In this document: piece by piece, positions 52,050 through 63,507 of the stretch
Layout of the letters: every line of letters starts with the position of its first letter
How positions within the stretch are numbered: the stretch's first letter is position 1
DNA from: Candidatus Sodalis endolongispinus
GTDB lineage: Bacteria > Pseudomonadota > Gammaproteobacteria > Enterobacterales > Enterobacteriaceae
NCBI RefSeq assembly: GCF_018777395.1
Contig: NZ_JAFJYC010000001.1
Coordinates: 372,001 to 436,000 of the forward strand
DNA: 64,000 nt
Direction: 5' to 3'
Position numbers and translations under genes: made by a program
The notes under the pieces: generated by a model
Database searches by the model: none
The model's input: the letters and a program-made list of their open reading frames with translations, nothing else
What the model was told of the DNA's origin: nothing

Positions 52050-53043
52050 TTATTTTTTGAATTGCGCTAAGTTGTCTTTATCGATGCCAACGTAAGGAAT
52101 ACGAACGACTTTATTTTCAAGCTTCCATTGCGTGCCGTCGGCGGCGCCTTTACCTTCCGCCAGGTTTTTTGCCAGATCAAACGTGGCTTTGGCCTGATTA
52201 TCGGTTAAGCACGGTACCGGCCATCGCGCCAGAATTAACCAACGCCAGGGCTTCCGGCAGTCCGTCCACGCCAAATACCGGGATGCTGGACTTGTTATGG
52301 GCTTTAAGGGCTTCTACCGCGCCCATGGCCATGGCGCCGTTATTGGCGATCACCACTTCAATCTTGTTGGCGTTAGGCCCGGAAAGCCAGGCGTCAACTT
52401 TGTCCTTGGCCTGAGCGGTATCCCACATGGCGGTGTCAAGCTGCAGCTGCTGGGTCTTTAATTTTTCTTGATCGTTCAGGGTCTTGATGACGTAGCTGGT
52501 GCGCGCCTCCGCATCCGGGTGTCCCGGCTCGCCTTTTATCATGACGAATTGAATGACACCATCTTTATTTAAGTCCCAGTCAGGATGGGCTTTCCAATGT
52601 TTTGCAATCAGCTCGCCTTGTATAATGCCCGATTCTTTGGAGTCGGTACCGACGTAATAGGCTTTATCGTAGCTATCCAGATCTTTACGGCTCGGCTCTT
52701 TGTTGTAGAACACAACGGGAATATCGTTGCCGCGCGCTTTCTGAATGACAACGGGCGCTGCTGCGTGGTCTACCAGGTTAATGTCGAGCGCTTTAACCCC
52801 TTTGGCAATCAGCACATCAATTTGGTCGTTTTGTTTGGACTGATCATTTTGGGAGTCATTCATCAGCAACGTCACGCCGGAACTGTCTTTGGCGTCTTTT
52901 TACAGAGCTTTGCGTACTACCGACATAAAATTATCGTCATGTTTATAAATCGTGACGCCAATACGCACGTTGGCGGCCTGCGCGGCCATGGAAAACATCG
53001 GGCCAGCTGCCAGAGCAGTAAGGGTAAATGCCTTCTTATTCAT
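52050..53043 (-). pseudogene. mglB: Galactose-binding protein MglB, nonsense plus frameshift
   Basis: Start ATG 53041-53043 with a Sec signal ([20 protein letters not shown]). A TAA at 52900-52902 follows VVRKAL, where E. coli has AIEQDAK. The binding-protein core continues ([40 protein letters not shown]). Near 52205 the frame breaks after GTVLN; a 5-base loss (GATGC) would explain it, and the tail ([20 protein letters not shown]) continues in another frame to 52050. In E. coli it is the periplasmic receptor for galactose/glucose uptake and for chemotaxis. Confidence 0.93.
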
Positions 53044-53250
53044 TAGTATCTCCGGATATCAGTAGGGTAGCACTCAGTGAGTCTCTCACAATGCATTCAG
53101 GTCATGGCAAAAATGGGCCAAGCCGGATAGCCCCGCCAGACGGCATCAGGGACCGTGGCAAGTGCGTCATCCGAGAGCAACTCGAACGACGCATTTATCC
53201 ATGTCTGACGGGAGAACGGCTACAGCATATCGGGATGGATGTTAATATAA

Positions 53251-53286
53251 TGTGAATGTTCTTACACTTTGAAACCGGTTACATTT
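53251..53286 (-). promoter_or_regulatory. CRP and GalS/GalR operator-like sites before mglB
   Basis: TGTGAATGTTCTTACA (53251-53266) fits TGTGA-N6-TCACA with one mismatch. TTGAAACCGGTTACAT (53269-53284) fits the gal consensus GTGNAANCGNTTNCAC except at the outermost bases. Both are intact although mglBAC and galS are broken. Confidence 0.65.
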
Positions 53287-54323
53287 CATCTTGTGGCGAA
53301 GCAGCGATCGCCGTCACAGTTTGGCGCGGCGCCACCGAATGGCGACGTACCAGCGTCGGCATATACAGATGGTGCTGACTGGGATCGAGTTGGCCGGCCG
53401 TCCCTTTTAACGCCAGTTATGTCGCGGCTACCGCCATCATGCATACCGGATAACGCACCGTCGCCAAATGTGGACTGGTGTAGCGCGACATGGGAAGGTC
53501 GTCAAAACCAATCACTGAAAAGTGCGCCGGAACGGTGATACCGTTTTCTTTTAGCGTCGCCAACGCCCCGACCGCCATGCTGTCGTTATAGACAAATACG
53601 GCGCTCAACTGCTGGTTGCGGCCGAGGAGCGAGCTCCACCATCGCCTGTTCGCCGCCGTGCAGATAAGGATCCGCCCTCACCTGCCAGCTCTGCTGTGGC
53701 GTAATACCCGCCTCATTCATGGCCAGCAGGTACCCCTGGCGCCGTTGGTGCTGGTCCTCGATATCATGGTTGGAGCCGATATAGCCAATATTGCGATGCC
53801 CTTGCTTGAGCAGCATCCGCGTCGCCATCAGCGCGCCAGCCACATTGTCCAGGGCGACACAGCGGTGCTCATAGCCAGCCACGGTGCGATTAACCAACAC
53901 CATGCCCGGCTCACTTTGCATGAAGGCAATGAGTTCCTCGTCGCTGAGCATTTTGGCATGCACTACCAGGGCGCTGCAGCGCTGACGAATCAAAACCTCG
54001 ATGGCGTGGCGCTCTTTATCCGCCTGATGGTAGCTGTTGCTTACCAGGGCATTCTTCCGATGCCGCTGCGCCACATCATCCACCGCTTTTACCAACGCGC
54101 CAAAGAAGGGGTCGGCGACGTCCATGACCACCACCCCGATGGTATCGCTGCTCTGGTTTGCCAGCGCCTGCGCATTGGCGTTAGGACTATAGCCCAATTG
54201 AGATACCGCTGAGAGAACGCGCTCCCTCGCCTGCTTACTGGCAGACGCGCTGTCGTTTAACACCCGAGAAACGGTTGCCACTGACACACCCGCCAGGCGG
54301 GCTACATCACGAATCGTTGTCAT
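53279..54323 (-). pseudogene. galS: Galactose isorepressor GalS, frameshift plus nonsense
   Basis: The N-terminal HTH ([20 protein letters not shown]) and core match E. coli GalS ([40 protein letters not shown]). Near 53610-53630 the frame breaks after AMVELA; the next frame ([40 protein letters not shown]) runs to a TAA at 53417-53419. Reading through that gives a natural tail (HHLYMPTLVRRHSVAPRQTV) to 53279. The DNA-binding domain alone may be made. Order as in E. coli: galS then mglB. Confidence 0.92.
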
Positions 54324-54412
54324 ACAATCAGCTCTTCCCTCATGTTTCTCACTCCATGTGATAACAATTACGAAACATCTGCGCTTATCCTAACGGGTTT
54401 AAATTAAACGCA

Positions 54413-54448
54413 GCGTGAATCAGATCACAGGACAGAAAACGCTTACAT
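54413..54448 (-). promoter_or_regulatory. CRP and GalS/GalR operator-like sites before galS
   Basis: GTGAATCAGATCACA (54414-54428) fits a CRP half-site pair, and GAAAACGCTTACAT (54435-54448) fits the gal operator with central CG. This matches cAMP-CRP and autoregulatory control of galS. Confidence 0.65.
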
Positions 54449-55071
54449 CATTAAAGCCGGGCTATGGAAGAGTTAGCAAAGTGAAAAGGGTGTAAGAATG
54501 AAACGTTACAGTATGTTGTAACTATTTTCATTGACTGTCCTGTCTGACCCGATGTCATCTTTGCCGCTGAGCCGGGACGCAAGCATTATAAGGACGCAGC
54601 AGGCCCAGGGGCGGTCACCGGACCAGGACAGGGCCAGATACAGCGCCAGATAAAGGGACGGGAACAGGCACAGATACAGAGGCGGGAACAGGGTCAAGAT
54701 CAAGGTCAGTGGCAGGAACAGAAACAGGGACGGGGCACCACACAGTACTTCGCCATTGGCGGCCGGACGTCCGAAGCCGGCCTTGACAGCTAAGCCCTAG
54801 AAAAATCTGATTTTGCCGACCGCGTCTGTTGTGCCTGAGCGCAAAAAGTTATACTCGGCGAGTGATAATTTTCAATGAACGTCATGCGAATCAGGTCGTA
54901 ACAGGGGTTACAGCGTGATGCTCAGTGCCTGGATTGGCCCAGCAATAACGATGTGTAATGGAAGTGATTATTTTAATGGATGTTATGACTGCAACTCTTT
55001 GATTTTAATCTTGAAACGGACTTAATGCTGATAAATTTGCGTAGCGGTCCGGACAACGGGTGTAGATAAAA
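54449..55071. repeat. Intergenic stretch with degenerate CAGG/GGACAGG repeats
   Basis: Between about 54600 and 54740 the plus strand carries many imperfect copies of short units such as GGGAACAGG, CAGATACAG and GGACAGG. The remainder shows no gene. TGAAACGTTACA near 54500 is another weak LacI-family palindrome. Confidence 0.6.
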
Positions 55072-55956
55072 ATGAAAATATTCGCGATTTGTATGGTGAA
55101 AGATGAAATCGACGTGCTGGAAAAAGCGCTGGAAGCGGCTTTACCCTGGGTCGATAAGATTTTTTTGATTGATCATGCTAGCACGGATGGAACCTGGGAG
55201 CTTATCGATCAAAAATTTCGCCATTGGGACAAGGTAGAAGTCTTTGGCCAAATCACGGATGAATTTACCGACGGTCTACGTTCGCGGGCTTACAATAAAT
55301 TCTGCCAACAGGCACAGGAAGGCGACTGGTGGTGCCGGCTGGACTCTGATGAATTCTATATTGATAACCCGCGTGAATTTTTAGCCAAGGTCGGCAAGCA
55401 TTACGATATTGTTCACTGCGCAAGCTTTCAATATTATTTCACTGAAAAGGATGCCGAGGACTATCGGCTATACCCGGAACGTTATCGTGACGGCGCATCA
55501 ATTGATGCCCTGAAATTCTTTGCCTGTAACAGTTCTGAAGCGCGTTTTGTGAAACACAGAAACCGCGAATGGAAAGAGGACAGCCTCTGGCCGGTCGGCA
55601 AATTCCCCAATCTCATCTGGCCCCATCATATCCGTTTGAAACATTTTCAATACCGCTATCCTGAGCAGATTCAGCATCGATTGGATTTGCGTACTGCTAA
55701 AGCGGCTGGCAATTAGTTTCGTCATGAGATCCGGGCGGATTTGGAACAGCGTATTGACAGCGGCAAGCGTATTAGTCGTGAAAAAGGTCAGGTACAAACC
55801 CATCAGAAGTGGGAAAGTCGCGTGGTGGATTCCGCCAAACTGCTGTTTGATGATGGCAAGCAGGACTATGTGGTGAATACGGCATTGCTCGATCACATCC
55901 GTTCCCCTTTGCCACAAGCCCTGCGCAATACCGCTAAACTGATCCTCAGTCGCTAG
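55072..55956 (+). pseudogene. GT2-family glycosyltransferase with one amber stop
   Basis: The frame starts MKIFAICMVKDEIDVLEKAL and contains the GT-A nucleotide-sugar region (LIDHASTDGTWELIDQ) and the metal-binding D-x-D region (WWCRLDSDEFYIDN). TAG at 55714-55716 interrupts it after AKAAGN; the same frame continues FRHEIRADLEQRIDSGKRIS to LRNTAKLILSR and TAG 55954-55956. The extension is protein-like, so the ancestral protein was about 294 residues. The truncated form keeps the catalytic domain and might still act. The acceptor is unknown; an envelope glycan is likely by family. Confidence 0.8.
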
Positions 55957-56211
55957 CGCCATCGTCATAAGTCAGAGGTAAGTTGGCGCTTGACCGATAT
56001 CGCCGGTGTATAACGGCCGAGCTTGGTCACAGTTAACCACCAAGGCCTGCTACCGCCAGGACACTGCCCGACCGATGAGCCGTTAAATCGGCCAGCCACG
56101 GGCAGCCAATAGCGCGCCCCCCCGCATCATCCAGGCGTTGGTGAGCGTATGCCCCCGACGCTGGCGACACCCGGTGCGCCTTGTCCGACCCGCCACAGGC
56201 GACCACCGCCG

Positions 56212-57305
56212 TCAGCCGTCCAGCTCCAGCCGAGCCAAGGTACCCCCCCTGTCTTTACGGTTACTCAGACTAAAGCGGCCATGATGTAATTGCGCAATAC
56301 GGGTGACGATACTCAGCCCCAGGCCAATACCGTTATAACGCTGATCCATTCTGACAAATTGTCGGGTCAACGCCACCGACCGCGCTTCGTCGATACCTGG
56401 TCCTTCATCCATGACCTGCAAAACACATCGGCGCCCAGACGGGGTTTCGTCTTGCTGAAGGGTAACGGTAATCGTGCTTCCATCCGGGCAATAACGATGG
56501 GCATTTTCCACCAGATTACGCAATAACAGGCGCAACAATACCGCATTGCCTTGGATCTCCGGATCCGCGGCCGGTAATCGCCACTCCAGCCGCTGCCCGC
56601 GCAAAGCCGCCATCTCAGCCAGCTCGTCTTGTTGGGCCACCACGACATCATGCACCAACCGCACCAATTGATACTGTCCTGACGAAAAATCATTGCGGAT
56701 CCGGGCCAGCATCAGCAGTTGTTCAACGGTAAACGCCATATTATCCACCCGCTCAATGAGCGGCTGACAGTTAATCTGGTGCTGCTTCTCATGCAATTCC
56801 AGATGCAAACGGATCCCCGCCAGCGGCGTACGTAATTCATGCGCCACGTCGGCGGTAAATTGCCTGTCCTGCTGCAACGTGGTATTCAGCCGCGCCAGCA
56901 GCTGATTCAAACTGCGGGTAACGGCCAGCACCTCGTTGATATCGCCGGTTTCCGGCAGCGGGTCAACACTTTCCGCACTGCGGGTTTGCAGCTGCGTTTG
57001 CAGCACCGACAGCGGCCGGGTGATCCATTTCACCGCCTGAAAGCAAAAAACAGCGTTACCAGTATCATCAGCAATGAGGGCACGCTCAAAGAGGCGATAG
57101 CCTCATGTATTTCGGTATTGACGTGCTCATTGCGCACCGCTTCTGCGAGCGTTTTGTCGACCAGCAAGTCGATCTGCTCTCTACTTTCATGCCATAACCA
57201 AAGCACGCTTATCAGCTGGCATACCAGCATGATTGCGCCGAGCACAATAATAAGCCGCCAACGCATGCTGTAAAAGCGGCCGGCGCGCATCCGCAGACCG
57301 CTCAT
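56212..57305 (-). pseudogene. pmrB: Sensor kinase PmrB/BasS, 1-nt frameshift after TM2
   Basis: The N-terminal part (57030-57305) has TM1, the short periplasmic loop with [14 protein letters not shown], and TM2. The rest (56212 onward) has [24 protein letters not shown] with the phospho-accepting His, and the ATP-binding boxes ([33 protein letters not shown]). The frames join if a T6 run is T7 (CTGTTTTTTGC): [15 protein letters not shown] fits E. coli LFICYQAVRRITRPL. Its ATG overlaps the pmrA stop. PmrB senses Fe(III) and cationic peptides. As it stands the kinase cannot be made in one piece. Confidence 0.9.
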
Positions 57306-57970
57306 GATTTCTCCGCGGTGGTGAGAAGATAACCGAAGCCGCGCAGCGTCTGGATACGGTCACGGCCTATTTTCTGGCGCAGATGATGAATATGCACTTC
57401 GAGCGAGTTGGAAGAGGGATCATCATCCAAACTGTAAAGATCCTGATGCAGAATTTCACGATGGATGCGATGCCCCGCCCGCAACATCAGCTGGGAGAGG
57501 ATGGCAAACGCCTTCGGGGTCAATATGACCGCTTTACCGTCCACGGTGACATCATTGTGGGTCAAATCCAGGGAAATACCATCTACCCACAGCAGGTTAT
57601 TACTGACACCCTTATGACGGCGAATGATGGCCCGGGCGCGGGCCAGCAATTCGCTTAGCGCAAAGGGTTTAATTAGATAATCGTCTGCGCCGAAATCCAG
57701 GCCGCGGACCCGCTCGTCAATCGCGTCACACGCGGTCAGGATCAATACCGGCACGCCGTTGCCTTGCCGGCGAAGTTTTTCCAGCAGCGTCATCCCATCG
57801 CCGTCCGGCAAGCCTAAATCAAGAATAATCAGGCTGTATGTCGTGGAGGTCAATAACGGCCAGCTTTGACGCAAATCAGCAGCGCATTCACAGGCAAAAT
57901 GTTCCTGCTCCAGCGCCTGCTGCAGGCCTTCGCGCAAGAGTTTATCATCCTCAATCACCAAAATTTTCAT
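57302..57970 (-). CDS. pmrA: Response regulator PmrA/BasR (OmpR family)
   Basis: The start is ATG at 57968-57970 ([20 protein letters not shown]), as in E. coli. The receiver has the acidic pocket and the phospho-acceptor Asp in [13 protein letters not shown], Lys in [16 protein letters not shown]; the OmpR winged HTH follows ([48 protein letters not shown]). Length 222. Intact although the cognate kinase is frameshifted. It controls lipid A modification genes in enterobacteria. Confidence 0.93.
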   Translation of the reverse strand: MKILVIEDDKLLREGLQQALEQEHFACECAADLRQSWPLLTSTTYSLIILDLGLPDGDGMTLLEKLRRQGNGVPVLILTACDAIDERVRGLDFGADDYLIKPFALSELLARARAIIRRHKGVSNNLLWVDGISLDLTHNDVTVDGKAVILTPKAFAILSQLMLRAGHRIHREILHQDLYSLDDDPSSNSLEVHIHHLRQKIGRDRIQTLRGFGYLLTTAEKS

Positions 57971-58321
57971 TACCCGCAATCCCAGTAGCAAAGCGCTCAT
58001 CCATCGGGCGACACGGAGCGCGGCCGCCCGTTTTATTGACCGGATAACCGCTGCCGTGTCGGAACGAAACGCCCCTCAGGCCTGCCCGGCAGCCGTCAAC
58101 GGGCGGTCAATGATGCTAATAGACCTCATTTTATCCGGCATGTTCAACCGGACCGGCGGCCTCGCGGCGCAGACCGGCGCTAAACGCCGTGCGAAAAAGT
58201 ATGGCATTAAGGATAGCCCAGGCGGATGCAAAGGCCAGCGGCGGATGTAGGAGTAAGCGGCGCGAGGGAGGGGAACGGCACCGCCGGAGACCGACGGCGT
58301 CAAAACACAAAAGATGAGACC
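57971..58321. other. Intergenic stretch between pmrA and yeiB, no gene seen
   Basis: Both genes lie on the minus strand; this gap should hold the pmrAB promoter. No frame with protein-like composition is present. Confidence 0.5.
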
Positions 58322-59485
58322 TTAAGAGGCGTCCGGCTGCGGCACACCGCCGGTCAAACGCGTTAACTGTTGCCAGACCGCTTCCAGCGGCCCCTGACGA
58401 AAATACCTGAGCCACAGGGCAGACGCAGCAATATTGATAAACCAGACCGCCGGCACAAACGCCATCAGCTGTAGCCGGTCGTAAGCCATAAATAATCCCA
58501 GCTTATTAAAGAGCAAGGTACATATAAGGGTTTGCAGCAGGTAATTGGTCAGGGCCATTCTCCAGACGTTGCCAAGCAGGCGGATAACCGTCTTGTCGGC
58601 CAGCCGCGGCCAGAACCCATACAGCAAGGCGACATAGCCCAGCGCCTGCGGCGGCGCGCTGATTTCCCGCGGCATCTGTAGTAAAAAACCGCACCAGCGA
58701 TAATCCCAGCCCAGTTGCCACTGGGCCACCACCGCCGGCAGGTTGATTATCAACCCCGCTGGAATCAGCCACAGCGCCATCCGCCGATAATGCGCCGGTT
58801 CACGGCGACCCGCCAACCAACCGTTATGCATCAGCCCCGCGCCTATCAATATCGCGCCGGCCAATTGCCAACCGTATTGCGACGCCATCGCCAGCAGACT
58901 ACCGTGCAGTAAATTTAGCCGCTCGCGCCAGGCTTCCGGGCCGCCCTCGGTTTGCCAATAATGTTCATACACCCGATTGGCAATATCCGGCAGCCAGAAG
59001 CGGCCTGGAGGCTGGTCGCCGAGCAACAGTTGAAACACCAGCAAAAGCCCTATCCCTAAAAAAGCATAGAGCACGATACCTGCGGCGATAAGGCTTCGCT
59101 CGCTCGGCGACCGGCGAATCAGCCCCAGACACAGCAGCCACACCAGTCCGTAATCCAGTAAAATATCGCCATCCCAGAAGAAGATGGCGTGAATAACACC
59201 AAACCCCATCAACCACAGAAGCCGCGCCTGAGTCCAACGCGGTCCGCGCGGTAATAGCAGCACCAGGCCGCCGCCAAACAATAACACGAATAAGGTGAGA
59301 AATTTAACCTGGGCCACCAAATCCAGCACGGCCCATGTCCAGGCTTCGCTGGAGGAAATGCTACCGGTATATGCAGGGTTAAGGTAAGCCGCTTTCGGCA
59401 ACCCGAAGGCGGTGATATTCATTAGCAGGATGCCCAGAATGGCTATCCCGCGCGCGCAATCCAACATCGCGATGCGCTGCCGCAT
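58322..59485 (-). CDS. yeiB: YeiB-type DUF418 membrane protein
   Basis: This 387-residue protein has about ten hydrophobic segments and the DUF418 landmarks MLDCARGIAILGILLMNITA and LGNVWRMALTNYLLQTLICT. Length is as in E. coli YeiB (385). It lies upstream of folE as in E. coli, though separated. Function is unknown. Intact. Confidence 0.92.
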   Translation of the reverse strand: MRQRIAMLDCARGIAILGILLMNITAFGLPKAAYLNPAYTGSISSSEAWTWAVLDLVAQVKFLTLFVLLFGGGLVLLLPRGPRWTQARLLWLMGFGVIHAIFFWDGDILLDYGLVWLLCLGLIRRSPSERSLIAAGIVLYAFLGIGLLLVFQLLLGDQPPGRFWLPDIANRVYEHYWQTEGGPEAWRERLNLLHGSLLAMASQYGWQLAGAILIGAGLMHNGWLAGRREPAHYRRMALWLIPAGLIINLPAVVAQWQLGWDYRWCGFLLQMPREISAPPQALGYVALLYGFWPRLADKTVIRLLGNVWRMALTNYLLQTLICTLLFNKLGLFMAYDRLQLMAFVPAVWFINIAASALWLRYFRQGPLEAVWQQLTRLTGGVPQPDAS

Positions 59486-59543
59486 GGGTATTCTCTTTTG
59501 TCAGACGGCGCCGGCAGCGCCGCAAATAAGGGTTAACAATAGA

Positions 59544-60215
59544 TTAACCGTTATGATGCGTGACAGCACGCAAAAATTCCTGGCGGGTATTTTGGCTTGA
59601 TTTAAACAGTCCACCCAGCGAGGTGGTGGTCGTGGTGCTGGTGGCATCGCGGATCCCACGCGCCTTGACGCAATAATGCACCGCGTCGATGGACACCGCC
59701 ACGTTATTGGTGCCGAGCAGCGTCTGCAGCGCCAGCAGGATCTGCTGCGTCAGCCGCTCTTGCACCTGCGGCCGCTGGGCAAAAAACTGCACGATACGAT
59801 TGATTTTCGACAGTCCGATAACGCACTGTTTTGGGATATAGGACACCGTCGCTTTGCCATCGATAATAACAAAATGGTGTTCACAGGTGCTGGTCAGCGT
59901 TATATCGCGCACCGTGACCATTTCATCCACCTTCATCTTATTTTCGATGACGGTGATCTTGGGGAAATTGGCGTAATCCAGACCGGCGAAAATCTCCTCC
60001 ACGTACATCTTGGCGATACGGTGCGGCGTTTCCGCCAGACTGTCATCGGTCAAATCAAGATTAAGCAACGTCATAATTTCCGTCATACGCTCAGCGATAA
60101 GACGTTTGCGCACTTCGTTATCCAGTACCTCGCCCCGCAGCGTTGTTTCCAGGCCACGGGCCAGTAAAGCGTCGCGTACCTGCGAGGCATCTTTTGTCAG
60201 CGTTACCATATTCAT
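59544..60215 (-). CDS. folE: GTP cyclohydrolase I
   Basis: I place the start at ATG 60213-60215 ([20 protein letters not shown]), which has TGGAG five bases upstream; the longer frame to 60329 is not needed. The protein converts GTP to dihydroneopterin triphosphate. Motifs [20 protein letters not shown] (zinc site Cys and His) and [15 protein letters not shown] (zinc Cys) are present, and [20 protein letters not shown] matches E. coli FolE. Intact; first step of folate synthesis. Confidence 0.95.
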   Translation of the reverse strand: MNMVTLTKDASQVRDALLARGLETTLRGEVLDNEVRKRLIAERMTEIMTLLNLDLTDDSLAETPHRIAKMYVEEIFAGLDYANFPKITVIENKMKVDEMVTVRDITLTSTCEHHFVIIDGKATVSYIPKQCVIGLSKINRIVQFFAQRPQVQERLTQQILLALQTLLGTNNVAVSIDAVHYCVKARGIRDATSTTTTTSLGGLFKSSQNTRQEFLRAVTHHNG

Positions 60216-60339
60216 TATTCTCCAGCAGGCGATTCGCTCCCGCGGGGTTAACCGCAGAATGGGCAACACTCTAGTGGAGTGCGCGGGGATAATCCAGTGA
60301 ATGTGTTTCATGATAGCTGAATCGTTCACACTTAGCCTG

Positions 60340-61467
60340 CTATGGCTGACGCCAGACCAACAAGCCGGCTATCGCCAACGCCAGCATAGAGGCCAGCAGC
60401 GCCGGTTCAAGCCGCCCGGTCCACCAGGAGGAGAGCGCCGAAAGCATCGGGCCCGCCAGTTGCCCCAAGGCATAGCCGCAGGTCAGCAGACCCGCCATGT
60501 GACGCAGATGATCGGGCGCCTGTCGGCGGCTACATTCCAGCGTTAACTGTACGACGCTGAGAAAACCGCCGCCGGTCAGCAGCGCGCCGACAATCAGGCT
60601 GCCGATACCGGGTAAACTTATCATCAGCAACACCCCGACCCCCTGCGCCCACAGCGTCAGCGCCAGACGACGGCCGGCGGACAACCGATGCCGGGTCAGG
60701 ATGCCGAGCACGATACCGCCGACGCTGGCGGCGCCGACGCTGGCGGCGCCGAATACCGGCCATACCCACTGGCCAAAAGCACTGGCGGGAAAGCGCTGCG
60801 CCGCCATTTGCGACAGGAAAGTCGCGGGCAAGATATAGCCAAAACCCGCCAGGTAATAGCTCCATAGCAACTTTTTCAACGGCAGGCTCAGCGCCGCTAC
60901 CCTGGCGGTCTGGGCAGGGTGCGCCAGCGTGCCGCTGCGCGGCAGATTGCGGCTGATAAAGGCGATAAGCACCGCGGCGACGGCGCCGTAAACCAGCCAG
61001 GCGGTGGCCGCGTCAACCCGGCAATAGTGCAGCAACATCGCCAGCATGCCGCTTGCGAAAATGCCGGTGCCGGGACCGGCAAAGACTGCGGCGCTCAACG
61101 CCGGACGGCGTAGTCGCAACAGTTGATTGTTGGTCCAGGCCGCCACCAATACCATCGCCCAGCCGCTGGACCAGCCGATGAGAAACCGCAGCGCGGCATG
61201 GGTGTCCAGGGCTGATGCAGCAGCGCCGACAACAAGGTCAACACCACCGAGCCACAGTCTTTTTTCCATACCGCGGCGGGCGCGCATCGCATCATAGGCC
61301 CCCAGTAGATAACCCAAATAATTGAATGCCGCCACCAGCGCCGCGCTGGTTAGGGTAAGCTGTCCGTCCGCTATCATTAGCGGCACCTGCGGCGTGAAAG
61401 CAAAACGCCCTATCCCCATGGCCACCAGCAATGCCAGAAACCCGCTTAATGCCACCTTTATGGCCAT
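60340..61467 (-). CDS. YbfB-like MFS transporter
   Basis: I start at ATG 61465-61467 ([20 protein letters not shown]). The frame is open with about twelve hydrophobic segments and YbfB-family motifs ([49 protein letters not shown]-like region). A small 15-base tandem duplication encodes [12 protein letters not shown] near 60725-60750. It is divergent from a LysR-type gene, which probably controlled it. Substrate unknown. Confidence 0.82.
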   Translation of the reverse strand: MAIKVALSGFLALLVAMGIGRFAFTPQVPLMIADGQLTLTSAALVAAFNYLGYLLGAYDAMRARRGMEKRLWLGGVDLVVGAAASALDTHAALRFLIGWSSGWAMVLVAAWTNNQLLRLRRPALSAAVFAGPGTGIFASGMLAMLLHYCRVDAATAWLVYGAVAAVLIAFISRNLPRSGTLAHPAQTARVAALSLPLKKLLWSYYLAGFGYILPATFLSQMAAQRFPASAFGQWVWPVFGAASVGAASVGGIVLGILTRHRLSAGRRLALTLWAQGVGVLLMISLPGIGSLIVGALLTGGGFLSVVQLTLECSRRQAPDHLRHMAGLLTCGYALGQLAGPMLSALSSWWTGRLEPALLASMLALAIAGLLVWRQP

Positions 61468-61570
61468 ATTAACTCCACGACAACGCATTGTAGTTGCCAA
61501 AAGAATGTCCTATCGCTAGAATCACGGAAAATGAATAATTAAGACCAAGTTGATGACAAAATGAGAATAT

Positions 61571-62542
61571 ATGGATCTAACCCAACTTAAAATGTTTTGC
61601 TGTGTGGCTGAAACCGGCTCTCTGGCCCGTGCCGCCGAGCAGCTTCATCGGGTGCCGTCCAACCTGACCACCCGGCTGCGTCAGTTAGAGAACGAACTGG
61701 GCACCGATCTGTTTATCCGCGAAAAACAACGGCTGCGGCTGTCGCCCATGGGACATAATTTCCTGTGCTATGCCACCCGTATCCTGGCGCTGAGCGAGGA
61801 GGCCCTCGCGATGAGCCGGGCGGGCGTTTCACGCTGGGGTCGATGGAAAGCACCGCCGCCACTCGTCTGCCGGGTCTGCTGGCCGCCTACCATCAACATT
61901 TTCCCCAGGTGTCCTTATCGATTATCACCGGCACCTCCGGCGAGATCATCAACGGCGTTCGCGCCGGCACGCTGGCGGCAGCACTGGTGGACGGGCCGGT
62001 GGAGTATGACGATATTGCGTCAGCTTTTGCGAAACGCTGGGGTTAATTTCAAGTCCGGACCAGCCGGTTATCACCTCAGCCAAAGATATCGCCGGCCAGA
62101 AGGTGTTTGCCTTTCGCCACAGCTGTTCGTACCGGCAAAAATTGGAAATCTGGTTTTACGCCGATGGCGTCAATCCCGGTACGATTTTGGAAATTTAATC
62201 CTATCATGCCATGCAGGCCTGCGTAGCCAGCGGCGCCGGCGTCGCGCTGCTGCCCTTGTCGGTGTTGGCGCAGTTGCCCGGCCGTGAGCGGGTCAAGGTA
62301 CATCCGCTGCCGCGTCATATCGCCAACGCCGCGACCTGGCTCATCTGGCGGCGCGATGCGTTCGGGCCCAACGTCGAAGCCTTAAAACAGCTTATCATCG
62401 ATAGCCACGATGCCACCGCCGCCGTTGCGCCGTCGCCGTCATTTGCCTTGTCGCAGCCGGTCCCCGGCTGCGGCGCGGACATTCACGAGGGGGAGTGCGT
62501 CGCCGACGCGCCCGCCTTTCACTCTGCTTTAGGAGCTTCACC

Positions 62543-62552
<10 letters not shown>
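61571..62552 (+). pseudogene. LysR-family regulator with two frameshifts and one stop
   Basis: The HTH is intact in the first frame ([40 protein letters not shown]). Near 61820 the frame shifts to [20 protein letters not shown], near 62040 to [20 protein letters not shown], and a TAA at 62196-62198 sits where ILEIxSYHAMQ needs one residue. The tail ([20 protein letters not shown]) runs to 62552 and overlaps the frmA start. It is divergent from the MFS gene. Only the DNA-binding domain and linker could be made. Confidence 0.88.
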
Positions 62553-63492
<940 letters not shown>

Positions 63493-63507
63493 TAAAAGGA
63501 GACAGCG

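Noticed and set aside
53586-54212. + strand ORF over galS as an antisense gene
   Set aside because: It has no Shine-Dalgarno or family features; galS alone explains the region.
54600-54740. CRISPR array
   Set aside because: Units are short, very degenerate and without regular spacers; no cas genes are present.
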